Positions 20,580 to 38,446 of a stretch of DNA of 64,000 nt are shown piece after piece. The DNA comes from Cichorium intybus (taxonomy: Eukaryota > Streptophyta > Magnoliopsida > Asterales > Asteraceae). Each line of letters opens with the position of its first letter. The stretch's first letter is position 1. The notes under the pieces are model-generated. The model saw nothing but the letters and a program-made list of their open reading frames with translations. It was not told the origin of the DNA and did not search any database. Made by a program: the position numbers and the translations under genes. The stretch spans positions 1,116,001 to 1,180,000 of the forward strand of contig CM042011.1 of NCBI GenBank assembly GCA_023525715.1. Direction: 5' to 3'.

Positions 20580-21375
20580 TAGACCAATACTCGCGCGTTG
20601 TGCAAGTGAAAGTTATATAGTTAAATTTTTAACAAATATCTTGTGGAAAATGATTATGTCAGTAAAATTAACTATAAAATAATAATTATAATATTAAGTT
20701 GATATATACAATTGCAATTATTTTGACTAATATTACTTAATGAACTTTATCAGCGGCTTATATATTAATTAAATTAAGCATAGTTCTTGATTTATTATTA
20801 TTTTTAACTATTGTCTGTTGTAATGATTAATTAATTTAAAAGTTACTTATTTGACAATATTTTAATATTGATCATGATGATTATTTAAAATATCAACGAT
20901 AAGTAAAAGATCTAAATAAAAAATTGATTAATTGTATTGAATTATTTCATTTAATATTACAACTATTATACACTTTGCTAAGACTAATAAACACTTACAC
21001 CAATATTTAAAGTTGATTAATTATATCGAAATATTTCTTTCAATGTGAAAACCTCTCAAATTCCATATGAAAGTTAATTAACTATTAAAACTCAATAGGC
21101 TTTGTTAATTTATGTTACACAATTGACACTTATAATAATTATTATTGCTATTATTTAACATTATGTCTTAATAGATGAGAAAACCGTTAATTAGATTTGT
21201 AAAACAATATGAGTTTTTATGAAAAAATATACATTAACATTAAAGCTTAAGAAGTTGACTTAGATTAATATTTCTATTTAATAATTCATAAATTAAAATA
21301 CATAAAAATATTATTATTAGATTAATAAACTACCTTAAATGAGTAAAAAAAGTTGTTAATTTAAACGAATTATTA

Positions 21376-21591
21376 TTATTTTTTTGAACCGGCGATTATG
21401 AGTACTCTGGAACGTTAGAGGGGTAATTCCGTTCCCGGGCGGGCCCCAATCGCCTCCATTTCCTCCCCCCTTTTACCACCTAATCCGGGAAAATCCCCCA
21501 CATGGAGTCAGTCAGAGTTGAACTCACGACCTCCCACCCACATGGGTATATAACCCTGATGCATCAACCAGCTAAGCTAGGCATCACTTGC
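21376..21591 (-). mobile_element. tRNA-derived SINE, minus strand, with 18-bp TSD
   Basis: On the minus strand it starts with a Pol III A-box-like region (GATGCCTAGCTTAGCTGGTT), followed by a B-box-like GAGTTCAACTC, and ends in an A-rich tail (the plus T-run near 21379). The 18-bp sequence AATTTAAACGAATTATTA is repeated exactly at 21358-21375 and 21592-21609, which proves retroposition. It interrupts the minus-strand Helitron and so is younger than it. Confidence 0.9.
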
Positions 21592-21955
21592 AATTTAAAC
21601 GAATTATTACTTAATATTTCTACATGAAAATTCTACGTGAGCAACAAAACGGAAAAACTATTTAACCAATTAGTTTTATTAATATTCATACTTTTAAATC
21701 AATGGTAATGTATCTCATTTAATTTATGATTTTATGGAGCGCTTTAAGTTATGAAAATGTCGTTTCAATCCAAAATAAACCACGATATTCCTTTTTTCTT
21801 TATTCAGAATTACTTTCATAAAATTAACCTCATGCAATTGTTTAGCTAAAACATCCAAAAATTTATTTGTGCTTTTTGTTTGCCAATAATGAATAGAATT
21901 AAAACATTGCATTTTCTTTATATATTGATTGTCGAATGATTATACAAATATTTTT

Positions 21956-21960
<5 letters not shown>

Positions 21961-22019
<59 letters not shown>
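21961..22019. repeat. (TA)n microsatellite, 59 bp
   Basis: A pure TA run inside the minus-strand Helitron. Confidence 0.97.
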
Positions 22020-22022
<3 letters not shown>

Positions 22023-23238
22023 TTTAAATATCATAATCTAACGAATAACAAATACTATAAAAATTACTACTACAATTTGTAGAAAGAATTTCATGATTTT
22101 ACATATCAAAATCTAACAAATAACAAAAGGTATGAAATAAATAATAACATAAAAGCATCGAACATCTATAATAACATTTATATTTATAAACCACATCAAA
22201 CCCTCCAAAATCATAAACAATTGTAGAAGCAATTTCATGATTTTATACATCACAATCTTACGAATAACAAATACTATGAAAAAAATAAAATAATACAACT
22301 TTTGATGACAAAAAGTACCAAAAATAACTATTATAATACTTGTATTAAAAATACATCGAACACTTATAAATCATACAAATAATGTAAAAACAATTTCAAG
22401 AAAAAAAATTAAAAATAATTCAAGAATACATAAAATCAACATACGTTTGATGTACTTTCCCATCTCTTCTACTCATCATACTTCAATAAAAAACACTTGA
22501 AAAACATAAATGTTTTTATGAGAAAAAATCTACTTATATAGCAACAGCATGTATAAATGAGGGAAATACAAAAAGGTTTTAGTGAATGCTATTAATTTAA
22601 AAAATATGAAGAGTCATTAAGTTTCAAATATAATTCTGAATTTAGTTTTATCTTAATAAATAGATGTAACGTTGTGTAATTTATAAATTTATTTTACTAT
22701 TAGTTATTATTATTAATTAATTTTAAGATTACTTAGTATTATTAAAAATTCATAAAAGACTATCCATGTAGAAAATTTTAATACCACTTAATATGTTTAT
22801 TATAAAATGAATTATTATATTAATTATTATTGTTAACTAATTTTGAAAACTATTATATTATTTAAAGGTTAGAATTTGTTTTCTTGTACTTATTTAACAT
22901 TAATTAACTAATTTATAATCATTGTTAGATAGAAAATGAAAAATCATGGGAGTTTCAAATTAATATTGTGGAAGTATTTTTGCTTCTTTTATAAGATATA
23001 AATGTGAGCTTTGTTATGCAATTTGATGGTTCTACTACTTTTATTTAAACTATTGAATTAAATAAAATTGAAGTATTAAAATAAATTTAGAAAATCAATG
23101 GAAATATGAAAAGAAGTATTAAAAAGAAATTTAGAAAATCAATAGAAATATGAAAAGACATGGAAATTTAGAAAATCAAGGGAAATATGAAAAGACATGG
23201 GAGTTTCAAATGAATGTGGTGCTTTGAAATATGATTCT

Positions 23239-27242
<4,004 letters not shown>

Positions 27243-27299
27243 CGGCCACAAGTCTTTGTAATTTTAGAAAGGGCAGAGAGAAAGAGAGAGAAAAGGAGA
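27243..27299 (+). promoter_or_regulatory. Short 5' leader of F-box gene, GA-rich
   Basis: The 57 bp between the TA tract and the ATG include a GA-rich stretch (about 27271-27297) of the kind common in plant 5' UTRs. No separate TATA box can be placed, because the preceding 130 bp are all TA repeats. The original promoter is either displaced by, or overlaps, the TA/F2 insertion. Confidence 0.5.
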
Positions 27300-28603
27300 A
27301 TGAGAACAAGACGAGGAATTTGTTATGCGGAGATCAATAGCATATGCTACCAGAAGAGAAGAAGAGATGGCAATTTCGTCGGAGCACATATGATAATGAG
27401 CCAAAAAAGGCTGAAGTCGCCGTCTGGATCACCGGTGGTAAATTCTTCCGGACAGTCTGATTTCTTGGACACGCTTCCTGACGACATCGTTTTAAGCATC
27501 CTCTCCAAGCTCGGCTCCACCGCTGGTTGTCCAGCAGATTTCATCGGCATATTATCAACGTATGAACTGAGATTTGAAAAAAAAAAGGAACTGTTCATTT
27601 GTAATAAATTTTAACTGCTTGTGTATAATTGTGTTTGTCTTGAACAGATGCAAAAGATTAAACGGATTAGGGCTTCATTCATTTGTATTATCAAAGGTTT
27701 CTAGGAATTGTCTTGCTGTTAAAGCTAAAAATTGGTCGGAATCTTGTCACCGATTTCTTAAAGAGTGTTCCGATGCCGGTAATGCAGAAGCTTCTTACAC
27801 ACTCGGCATGGTGAGTTTAAATTCTTCTAAAATAGAAAGGAAATTACACATTTATTACAACCGAGAAATAGAAGTTTCTTAAATTTTTTGTTGTTGTACA
27901 GATTCGTTTCTACTGTTTGCAAAACCGGGGTACCGGAGCGTCGTTCATGGCCAAAGCGGCGATTCGATCTCACGCTCCGGCACTGTACTCGCTGGCTGTG
28001 ATTCAGTTTAACGGCAGCGGAGGATCGAAGAATGACAAGGACTTGCGAGCCGGAGTTGCTCTATGTGCTCGTGCGGCATTTCTCGGCCACGTCGACGCTC
28101 TCCGGGAACTCGGGCATTGCCTACAAGACGGTTATGGGGTGAGCAAGAATGTCGCCGAAGGAAGGCGCTTGTTGATCCAAGCGAACACCCGTGAGCTAGC
28201 CGCCGTGTTTTCAAATAATCCTTCGTGGTTTTCCTGTAAACGCCAGAAGTGGAACCCCCTTCCTCACCTATTAGGCTCAGGGTGCCCGTTACTAAGTGAT
28301 TTCGGATGTAATGTTCCGGCTCCGGTATCACACCCTGCGAACCGTTTTCTTGCCGACTGGTTCTCGGAAAAACCACCGAGTCCGGAGCTCAGGTTATGCT
28401 CGCACGCCGGTTGCGGTCGGTCGGAGACAAGGAGGCACGAGTTTAGACGGTGTTCGGTGTGTGGAGATGTGAATTACTGCTCTCGCGCGTGTCAAGCACT
28501 TGACTGGAAATTGGGTCATAAATCGGCGTGTAGAGAAGCTGTAGACGGTGGCGAAATTAACGGCAACATGAATGAAAATGATATGATGGTTGTTGAGAGG
28601 TGA
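27300..28603 (+). CDS. F-box protein with C-terminal MYND zinc finger (three exons)
   Basis: A likely SCF ubiquitin-ligase substrate adaptor: F-box proteins bind Skp1 through the F-box and recruit targets by their other domains. The exons are 27300-27559, 27648-27810 and 27902-28603. The introns (88 and 91 bp) have GT at the donors and AG at the acceptors, and the spliced product is 374 residues. The F-box lies at about residues 54-101 (DFLDTLPDDIVLSILSKLG, then CKRLNGLGLH, which spans intron 1). A Sel1-like helical repeat region follows at ~130-235 (AKAAIRSHAPALYSLAV; GHCLQDGYGVSKN). The MYND finger at ~307-351 keeps all eight ligands: C307, C312, C325, C328, C334, C338, H347, C351. This architecture matches the plant family typified by Arabidopsis At1g67340/At5g50450. 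The ATG is chosen because the basic MRTRRG start fits that family and no in-frame start lies upstream. It appears intact. Confidence 0.93.
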
Positions 28604-29026
28604 AAGGACGGCCGGCGACTATAGAGACCGTAATTTTGACTGCAACGGTTCTTCGGTCTAGACTCTAGAATATGAAAACGTCTGCCGGGATTTTATTATT
28701 CCGGCTCTTTATCAATACGACTTTCAAGACCCATGTTAAATGAAATTATATATTACTTATTATTATATTTTTTGAAGTAAAAAATTATAACAGAATTAAC
28801 AATTTGATAGGTAATAAATACTTTAGTTAGCACAGTCACTACTTTGTAAGAAGATTATTGTAACTTCGATAAAAATACCGACATTCTTAAATAATTACAA
28901 ATAGATATATTTAATTTAATAGTCTATTGATTCCTTTAAATAAATGTTGAGAAGGTGACCTTGTATGGTAGTCGTGTTGTTTTAAAACAGTGTCATACTA
29001 TTCTTTTTATGAGACAACTTATATGT
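28604..29026. other. 3' flank of F-box gene, non-coding
   Basis: AT-rich. A possible polyadenylation signal AATAAA lies at 28813-28818, about 210 bp after the stop. Nothing else is recognised. Confidence 0.5.
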
Positions 29027-29046
29027 TAATAATAATAAGATGTAAA

Positions 29047-29266
29047 CCACAAGGGTGGTGCCTAGTTGGTTAGAGCTTGGTCTCCAAAGGTCAAAATGAC
29101 CAGGAGGTGCCAGGCTCTAATCCAATGAGGAACAAAAACCCCCTAGTGGCCACAGAGGTTCATCCGCGATAACTCTGGGCTACTCGCAAAGCGGGTAGTC
29201 GCCCGGAGATTAGTCGGCTCGCATAGCGTGTCGGAACCTCGGCTCCAAAGAAGGCCAAAAAAAAAA
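29047..29266 (+). mobile_element. tRNA-derived SINE with 20-bp TSD
   Basis: It begins with an A-box-like TGCCTAGTTGGTTAGAGC, with a degenerate B box (about 29112, GGCTCTAATCC), and ends in poly(A). The 20-bp flank TAATAATAATAAGATGTAAA occurs exactly at 29027-29046 and 29267-29286. Its body differs from the 21376 SINE, so it belongs to another subfamily. Confidence 0.92.
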
Positions 29267-29286
29267 TAATAATAATAAGATGTAAA

Positions 29287-31046
<1,760 letters not shown>

Positions 31047-31069
31047 GATGTGTGTGTGTGTGTGCGTGT

Positions 31070-31928
31070 TAAAACTTTATTTTGGAAGGAGAATTAGATT
31101 AGAGAACATCCTATCTTTGTCTGATTTCTTAGATTGTTTGCTATTAAGAGAGAGAAATACTATTGTATTGTTATTCGTAGATCAAATGATGGGTTGTCGT
31201 GGAATTGGAGAAGGGGCATTCGAAGAGGTGAAGAATTCAATCAATTTGTAGGGCTTGATACTTTACTTGAATATGTGCATTTTTTAGATCGACCCAACAA
31301 ATAGGCTGGGGATCTTGATAATTCTGATGAATTCACTATTATTGACATGAGAAAGTGTATTAAAGATCTTATTTTACCTAAACAAATCATCTGACCAAGT
31401 GGAATTCTTTTGTTCCTAGAAAAGTAACTATATTTGTTTAGGCATCCCTTCTATGCTTTGTCATATATGTTCAGATTTGGTGGAAGAGTTGGATTATGTT
31501 TTTGAAGTGTGAAGTAGCTGCCGAAACTTGGCATGCGATATTCCTTTAAGATGCACCCTTTGTTTTTTCATGTAGTTTCCAAGATTTTCACATGGCTAGA
31601 TGGTATTCGACTGCTTAGTTCTAAGAAAGAGGCTATTAAAGTTATTTGTTTTACGTCCTTGTTGTTGAAGATCACTTGGCGTTTTTGAAATTCCACTATC
31701 TTTGGCGAGAAAAAACAGAGAAAGGAAACTATTGTTGATTCCATTTAAGATTTGTCATTTTTGTGGTTTCACAACACAAAAAATGTATTAATTGGGTTCC
31801 TTGGCCTCAAATCCCTACAAACTATTTGTAATTGTTTTACCTTGGCCTAGCTCCTTGCTAGGTGCATGTTAGAGTGTGACATGGAATTTGAGGGTTCGAA
31901 TGAATTTACGGCCCTAACCAGATTGAAG
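31070..31928 (+). pseudogene. LINE (non-LTR) 3' ORF2 remnant with zf-RVT-like region
   Basis: Plus-strand fragments read TKWNSFVPRKVTIFV followed by a TAG where a Trp is expected. This is the pattern found at the zinc-binding region after RT in plant LINE ORF2 proteins. Upstream, an SDEFTIIDMRKCIKDLIL segment fits the preceding part of the same domain. The frames change often, so this is an old dead copy. The solo LTR at 31934 lies in its 3' flank. The assignment rests on motif resemblance only. Confidence 0.45.
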
Positions 31929-31933
31929 TGAAG

Positions 31934-34439
31934 TGTAACACCACGATACTTTGGTTAAGTATTAATATGTTAATCATAGTGTATTTATGATTTAGTATGG
32001 TGTTCTAAGTATTAGAAAGTTAATACTAGAAAAAGGGTAAATTGGTCAATTTACCATAAAAGGGTAATTTGGTCGTTTGACCATGTGAAGGACCAATTAT
32101 GTAAAAATATTGTTTGCTTGTGGCAAAAATATAAGAAAAGAAAGTTTTGTTGTGATAAAATGTGAGAAAAGTGCCAAAAGTTCAAGAAATGGAACTTAGG
32201 GACTAAATTGTAAAATTTGGAAGTATAAATAGGAGAGTTGACTCTCCTATGTGTGGCTGAACATTTGAGATGATCGGGAGGAGCTTTGAAGGTGCAATTT
32301 CTGCAGAGATCATGGAATTAAAGCAAGAAATTGTAACAATTGTTTGAAGGTTGTGATTTCAAGTAATTAAAGTTAGTTCTTTGAAACTCTAACCTAGGTT
32401 TTTCTGTGTTCTTCATGGGAGAACTTTTGTGACTGAAATTTCAGTCAAGAATCATGAAGTTTATGGTTCTAAACTTCTAATAAGTCATATGTTAAGAACA
32501 TAACTCAAAGATATGAAAGTATGTTGCTATTGTTGAAATTAGCAACTTTGGTCAAGAACCCTAGATTGTGAGTTCTTGTGATTAACCTGGTTTTAATGGT
32601 TGATAATGACTTCTAGATGTTATTTTAGTTGAACTAAATCAGTAGAAGTGATTATAACTTAGTAATTTCGGTTTTGGACCAAAAATGTGAAAAACGGGAA
32701 TTTTTGGAAATGGATTGGAATTACCAATTCCATTGTTTAAAACTCGATGTAAATGAAGGGTTTTGGTCCTGGAACAAACCCATACTGATTAAGTCGTGTA
32801 TTAATGGCTTAATATGAGAAAATGGGATTTTATAGCATTAAATCGGAGCTTTCTGGATCTGCCAGCAGCAGGCGCGATGCGCCCTTACCCTGGGCACGAC
32901 GCGCCCCTCGTGGCAGAAATGAAGTTGCTCTCTGTTAAAATTTTGAGCAATTTCCAAATTTGATTTTGATGCTAGGCTTATCTGATTGACCTGAAATTTT
33001 GAACATAGGTCTAATATGTTGTGAAACTTCATGGAAAATTATCGGAATACGAATACGACCTCCCGAAAGTACTGTAGTAGAATACGCGTATTTTGGGAAG
33101 TGTATTAAATTTTTATAACGATGGTTATTGATTAGAAATGCTTGGAAATGGTCCCCAATTGTATTGTATAGGACTCTTGTATAGTAGAGTCAACTGAAAT
33201 GGTAATTAACCTATGATCATTTGGTATATAAATGAATATATAGGTACGGGACAAACGGTTGTAGTGTATACAAAGGCAAGAAACAACCGGAACTAAATGC
33301 AGCAAATATCCAGGTGAGTAATCTCACTTATATCACATATGATATGTGTTGATTGGACTGTTACAGATTGAAACAGCTTTGGGGGACGAAAATGATAATC
33401 TAAAGATATGGTGAAAAGGAAATATCGGATAAGCCGTGAGTCAATGAAATGACAAGAACAGAGCCGTGAGCCATAAATGATTATGAAATGAAATTAAATG
33501 GTGCGGCCACTTGTGGCTATGATATTGGATGTTATATCCAACTGGTGCGGCCTATATGGCTATGATATTGGATGTTAAATCCAACTGGTGTGGCCTAAAT
33601 GGCTATGATATTGCTATATGGAAATGGTGCGGCCTTATGGATATGATATTGGATGCATATCCAACTGGTGCAGCCAATTGGGCTATGAAATAAATGTTGA
33701 AACTGTTTGGTGCGGCTTAAACGGCCATGAAATACGGTGCAGCCAATTGTGACTAAGAAATATGGGACAGAAATGGTAATTGAGAATTTATATGTTTATT
33801 TTCTCTTGTATATATATGTGGATTTATGTGGCTAACAGATTTGATTTGATTAATATGCAAATAACAGGTTAGATATGATAATTATCCTTGAAATTTAATG
33901 GTGCGGTCTTAGGACCATGATTTTGGGTTGTTGAACCTAAACTGGTGCGGCCTTCGGGCTATGATCTAAACGATGAAACTGTTGGTGCGGCCTTAGGGCT
34001 ATGATCTGAATATGTTAAATGTTTTGGTGCGGCCTATATGGCTATGATACATGGTGCGGTCAATGATGGCTACGATTTGTGGGACAAAAACTGTTTTGAG
34101 AGTTTAATTGTTATTATTCTCTTATATATATGTGATGTTATTTGCAGGTATGATTACTCACTGAGCTTTATAGCTCACGTTATCTGTTAAATGTCCCTGC
34201 AGGTTAGCATGATCTTGATAAGGGAAAAGATAGAGTCCGTAACTAGAGAGGTGGGACTTGTAGTTGCTGTCAGTAGCAGCCCGGCTTCAAAGGAGACTAT
34301 GGTATTTTATACTCTCCTTGATACACTTGTACCCGTTTTTAATAAAATATACCCCTCTTGTTATGGTTTTACGTATTGAAACCTTTGTTTCAAATGAAAA
34401 ATTTTCAGGGGTGTTTTGTTTTAAAATCCGGTTGTTACA
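31934..34439 (+). mobile_element. Solo LTR (2,506 bp) with TSD TGAAG, same family as LTRs at 38447/44565
   Basis: It starts TGTAACACCACGA and ends GGTTGTTACA, and is flanked by identical TGAAG (31929-31933 and 34440-34444). Over most of its length it matches the LTRs at 38447 and 44565 (TATAAATA box at 32224, GGACAAACGGTTGT segment, end ATTTTCAGGGGTGTTTTG). There is no internal region, so it is a product of LTR-LTR recombination. CG-rich near-palindromes lie at 32868-32910 (GGCGCGATGCGCCC, GGGCACGACGCGCCC). Confidence 0.95.
33490..34075 (+). repeat. Tandem GGTGCGGCC...GGCTATGATATTGGAT minisatellite in solo LTR
   Basis: About a dozen degenerate units of roughly 30-45 bp, each with GGTGCGGCC, a short spacer, GGCTATGA, and often ATTGGATGTTATATCCAACT (itself palindromic). 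Related units, more mutated, occur in the LTRs at 40475-40700 and 46593-46820. Confidence 0.9.
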
Positions 34440-34444
34440 TGAAG

Positions 34445-34912
34445 CAACTTGAATGGTGAAATCGAAGGGATAAGTATTTGAAGTACGTATTGTTAGGATA
34501 TCGAAGGGTCGTAGGCTGGACGATCCCAATAACTGATTTGTTGGGAACACACTAGAAACACAACTAATCACTTCTATAAAACGAGCAACACACACGACTG
34601 CCTAGAATAATGAGAAATACGAAGATTGAAGTGAGAAATACAAGAATGTAACGTGATTTACTCTATAACAAGTTAAACTATGTCTACCGTGTGACAGAGC
34701 AAGATATTTTCATTGATAAACGTTAATGATATACAATGGAGAGAGATCTATGACTAACAATCTTCACATATTCACAATCTGAATATTGGATACACATACA
34801 TTATGAAGAAGGCAGAAATATATAAACAGAAAATGTGGGTCTAACGCGTGTAGTCTAAGGCTTGTAGCACCAAAAATATTTGACAATCTACAGATTGCCA
34901 AATCTTGCTTCC
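34445..34912. other. Unassigned non-coding segment, possible Copia LTR fragment
   Basis: It contains ACTGATTTGTTGGGAACACA and a CCGTGTGACAGA word that also occurs in the Copia LTR at 50283 and 55144 (TTACCGTGTGACAGATATG). It may be an old LTR fragment related to that family. No gene is seen. Confidence 0.35.
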
Positions 34913-34917
34913 CATGC

Positions 34918-37128
34918 TGTAAGAACCCGCAAAAAAGTTGTAAAAGGGTAAAACGGTTTTTTGACACGTTATAAGACTATTATGAAAAATAATATGTATT
35001 TGTAAAATAATATTATAAGAAATTAGAGTTTATGTGAAAAATTGGAGTTTTACTGCGTAAATAGTGAAATTTGACTAAAAATGACAAAATGGTCATTTGA
35101 CATGAAAATGACCAAATTGTCAAGAAAATGTCAAGTTAGAAGTTAATGGAACTTTGGTTGCAAAGTTATGAGCTCTTGGGCCATTTTTGAATGAAAGAGA
35201 GAAGCTAGGGGACTAAAATGCAAATGTTTAATAAATATTAATTATATAAATAAGAGAGTTATTACTCTAATTTCCAGAATTCAGTAGAGTCTTGTAGAGA
35301 GAGCCAGAGAGAGCGAGCGGGAGAGCACGAGAAGAGAAGAAGTTTGGAAATTCAGCAAAGGAATCAAAGAAACAACCTTGGAATTTGGTGATTCCTAAGT
35401 TAAACAAGGTTAGTAAGAAAGTTCTAACCTAAGTTTTTGTGTGTATTCTTGATTTGGTTCTTGGGTTGAATTGAAACTGAAATTTCAGTTATGAATCATG
35501 TGGTTTAAGTGGCTAATACTTCCAATAAGTCATTAGTTAAGAACATAACTCAAAAACATGGAAGTAGATTGCTATTCTTGAGAATTTGCAATTTTGATCA
35601 AGAACTTTAATTCCTGCATTTGATTGATTGAATTGATTTTAATGGATTAAAACCTTGTATTAATGGAGGGTTTTAGTCAGGGAACAAACCCCATATGATT
35701 AAGAACTGGATTAAGGACTTAAAATGTCAAAACTGCATGCTACAGTGCCAAATCGCGACTGGTCTGGAACCCTGCCCAGGCGCCAGGCGCAGTGCGCCCA
35801 GGTTCCAGGCGTGGTGCGCCCAGGCGTAGTGAGCCCAGGTTCCAGGCGCAGTGCGCCCTCCGGACAGGGACTTCAAAAGTTAGAAACCATAGCTAGGCAT
35901 GTCCGTTTGGTCTGAAATTTTTACCATAGCCCTAAAATGGTATGAAAACATATATGGAAAAGTGTCAGAACTGAAATACGACCCGTCGGGAGTACTGTAG
36001 CAAAATAGGCATATTTCGGAGAAAAATTATAAAACGAGTTTATTAATGGTTATACATTTGTTATAACCTGGAATTGTGTCATATGAGACTTTAGCACTGT
36101 AGGGTCAGTTGTGGTATGTATTTATTGAGTAGTTATACATGATACTTGTATAGGTGGTGCTTCAAATACCATTGAGCAGGGGAAAGGAAAAGGAGTACGA
36201 GAAGCTTAGAGATTTGTAGCTACCTCAAGGTGAGTTTTATGAGGATTTCTCTAGTACATAGCAAAATGATATTTTCAGAAAAATAAGATTTCCAAATGTT
36301 TGTAAATACTAAAGTTTGGAAAATAGTTTTTAAAGTAGTTCTATACAAGGGCTAAGTGTTTCAAGCAGATTTTTAAGAAGTATAGTTTGCAAAATATTTT
36401 GAATGAAGTTCCTTATGTGAACTAAGATGTCAAAATCAGTTTTGAAAGTATTTTCAGTAAAGAGTTATAAAGTGTATGAGTATGAGTTATTTGTAAATTG
36501 TGTCCCATTTTGACCAATTTGAGATGTAATGAGATAAGTTTTAAAGAAAGAAAGAAATAAGAGCCAGTTGTCCGGACTAGGATCACCCACATAATCGGGG
36601 GATCAGAAGACACTACTGGGATGGTACCTCCCGTCGCGAAGTAGTTGTCTAGCTTAGTATACCCTTGTGCTTGAATCCGTTCCAAGTCACAAAGGGGAGA
36701 CAGAATGAGCATAACCTAGCGGGCGGATCTGTTCTGTCCCGCAAGGGGAGCTAGTAGAATGAATTAAAATAATTTAATTCATGAGTTTCAGTTGGTCACC
36801 AGATAATGAGAAAGAAAGCAGTTTTGAGAAAGAAAGTATTTTTAGAGTTCCAAACCCATATTACTCACGAGGCTTTATGTCTCACGTATACTATTTTTAA
36901 ATGCTATGTACTTAGGTGAAAGGAGCGGAGGTTGCAGTTGGGACCAGTTTATATACTGTAAGTTTAAATTATGGTTATCTGTATTGAGTCTGTAATACCC
37001 CTTGAGTTTAAGTTTGTAAAATAAAAAAAAAATTTTAAGTGGCTACTTTATAGTCACGAGTTGTAAAATATGTTTGTAACGTAAACTGTATTTGTATTTA
37101 AATATGGTTTGAGAAAAGGGGTGTTACC
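34918..37128 (+). repeat. 5' LTR of outer chromovirus (~2.2 kb)
   Basis: It starts TGTAAGAACCC and ends GGGGTGTTACC just before the PBS; the usual terminal CA seems mutated to CC. A TATAAATA box lies at 35245-35252, followed by GAGAG-rich leader sequence. CG-rich near-palindromic words (CCAGGCGCAGTGCGCCC and variants) lie at 35775-35862. A segment at 35990-36030 (TCGGGAGTACTGTAGCAAAAT) resembles the corresponding part of the LTRs at 39620 and 45740, so the two families share an ancestor. Confidence 0.88.
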
Positions 37129-37132
37129 GTTT

Positions 37133-37144
37133 TGGTGTCAGAGC
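37133..37144 (+). other. Primer-binding site of outer chromovirus
   Basis: TGGTGTCAGAGC lies 4-5 bp after the LTR. It is one base away from TGGTATCAGAGC, the complement of the 3' end of plant initiator tRNA-Met. Confidence 0.85.
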
Positions 37145-37300
37145 CATAGTTTAAGCGAATTAGGTTGGAATAGCATCCTAGGCTTAAACTAGCAAGAGTA
37201 GTAGTAAGGTGCCTTAGTAATGTAGAGGTACACTTAGACTTATAGAAGTTATAGAGTGAGTATGACTGCTATAAAAGTGCAGTCAAGATAGGGAGATAAC

Positions 37301-38446
37301 ATGTTACCGCCTACGAGATACTATATAGAATTGCGTATTAAACAGATATTTTGTTTGTCTATATAGTAACGGAAGGTGAAAGACAAGCTGACAGGGGTGA
37401 GGGCAGTCACACTTCTTCAAGAGGAAGTGGACCCGGACATGTTATTCGAAATGATGGGGCCGAGCCAAACCCACCACCACAACCTGTCACTATGGAAGCT
37501 ATCCAGTATTTGATCAATAACTTACGAAATGAACTGAAGCAAGATGTGAATAACATAATCGATAGCCGAATGGGTGAACCTAGTGCCCATTCTTCACAAG
37601 AAGTCTCTAAAAAGACGACCGAGGAAGAAGCTAGCGGAGAAAACAGAAGGAATGAGAAGAGCTGTTCCTTTAAGTCCTTCATGGCTTGTAAACCGCCCGA
37701 GTACCATGGCAGTTTTGAGCCAAAGGTGACAATGAGATGGGTCCGAGAAATCGAACAGGTGATGCAAGCTAGCAAGTGTGATGAAAAAGACCAAGTCAAC
37801 TATGCCTCCCGGCAGTTGAAAGATGATGCTTTAGTGTGGTGGAATACCAAATACGAGAGTTTGGGGAAAGACGTTGTGTATGGCTGGTCATGGGCGGAGT
37901 TTGTCTCGTGTCTCAAAGATAAATTCTGTCCCATAAGAGATTTGGAGAAAATGAACGAATATTTCTTAACGATAAAGAAAGGAGACTTGACAGTGGATGA
38001 ATATACGAAGAAGTTTTGTGACATGCTGCCTTTTGTGGGGGAATCCTACCCCAGTGAGCGGTCCCGAATTAACCGCTATGTCCGGGGTTTGCCATGGAAT
38101 TATGAGCTAGAAGTAAAGAAAGCTGAAACATTAGATGGGGCGATCAATGCTGCCCGAACCGTGGAGGATGTTGGGAAACGACGAAATGACGAAAGACCAA
38201 GTTTTAGTGACAAGAGAAAGACAGTGAGCAGCAGCGGAAATTCAAAGAAAAAGGGGAAAACAAGCCTGAGTCAGACTCGTCCGGGAAGTGTAAGAAAGTG
38301 TGAAAAGAACATAGTGGCGAATGTCGTGCTGGATCAAACGCCTGTTTTAATTGTGGCGGACTCGGTCACAAAATGAAAGATTGCAAAGCAAAGAAAGCTA
38401 GTGAAGTGGACTGCTTTTCATGCCACCAGATGGGGCACTATAGTTT
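37301..38446 (+). pseudogene. gag: gag of outer chromovirus, frameshifted and cut by insertion
   Basis: The capsid domain reads in frame 37351-38280: KPPEYHGSFEPKV, WVREIEQVMQASKCDEKDQV, DDALVWWN, WAEFVSCLKDKFCP, GDLTVDEYTKKF and SRINRYVRGLPW, typical of plant Gypsy Gag. An upstream ATG at 37301 (MLPPTR) may be the original start in another frame. Near 38285 the frame slips: the zinc knuckles continue in phase 0, after a TGA at 38298-38300. Knuckle 1 (CFNCGGLGHKMKDC, 38343-38384) is intact. Knuckle 2 (CFSCHQMGHYSF) is cut by the insertion at 38447. Confidence 0.93.

Noticed and set aside
29050..29125. tRNA gene
   Set aside because: It has tRNA-like A and B boxes but no acceptor-stem pairing or full cloverleaf. 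The A tail and 20-bp TSD show a SINE.
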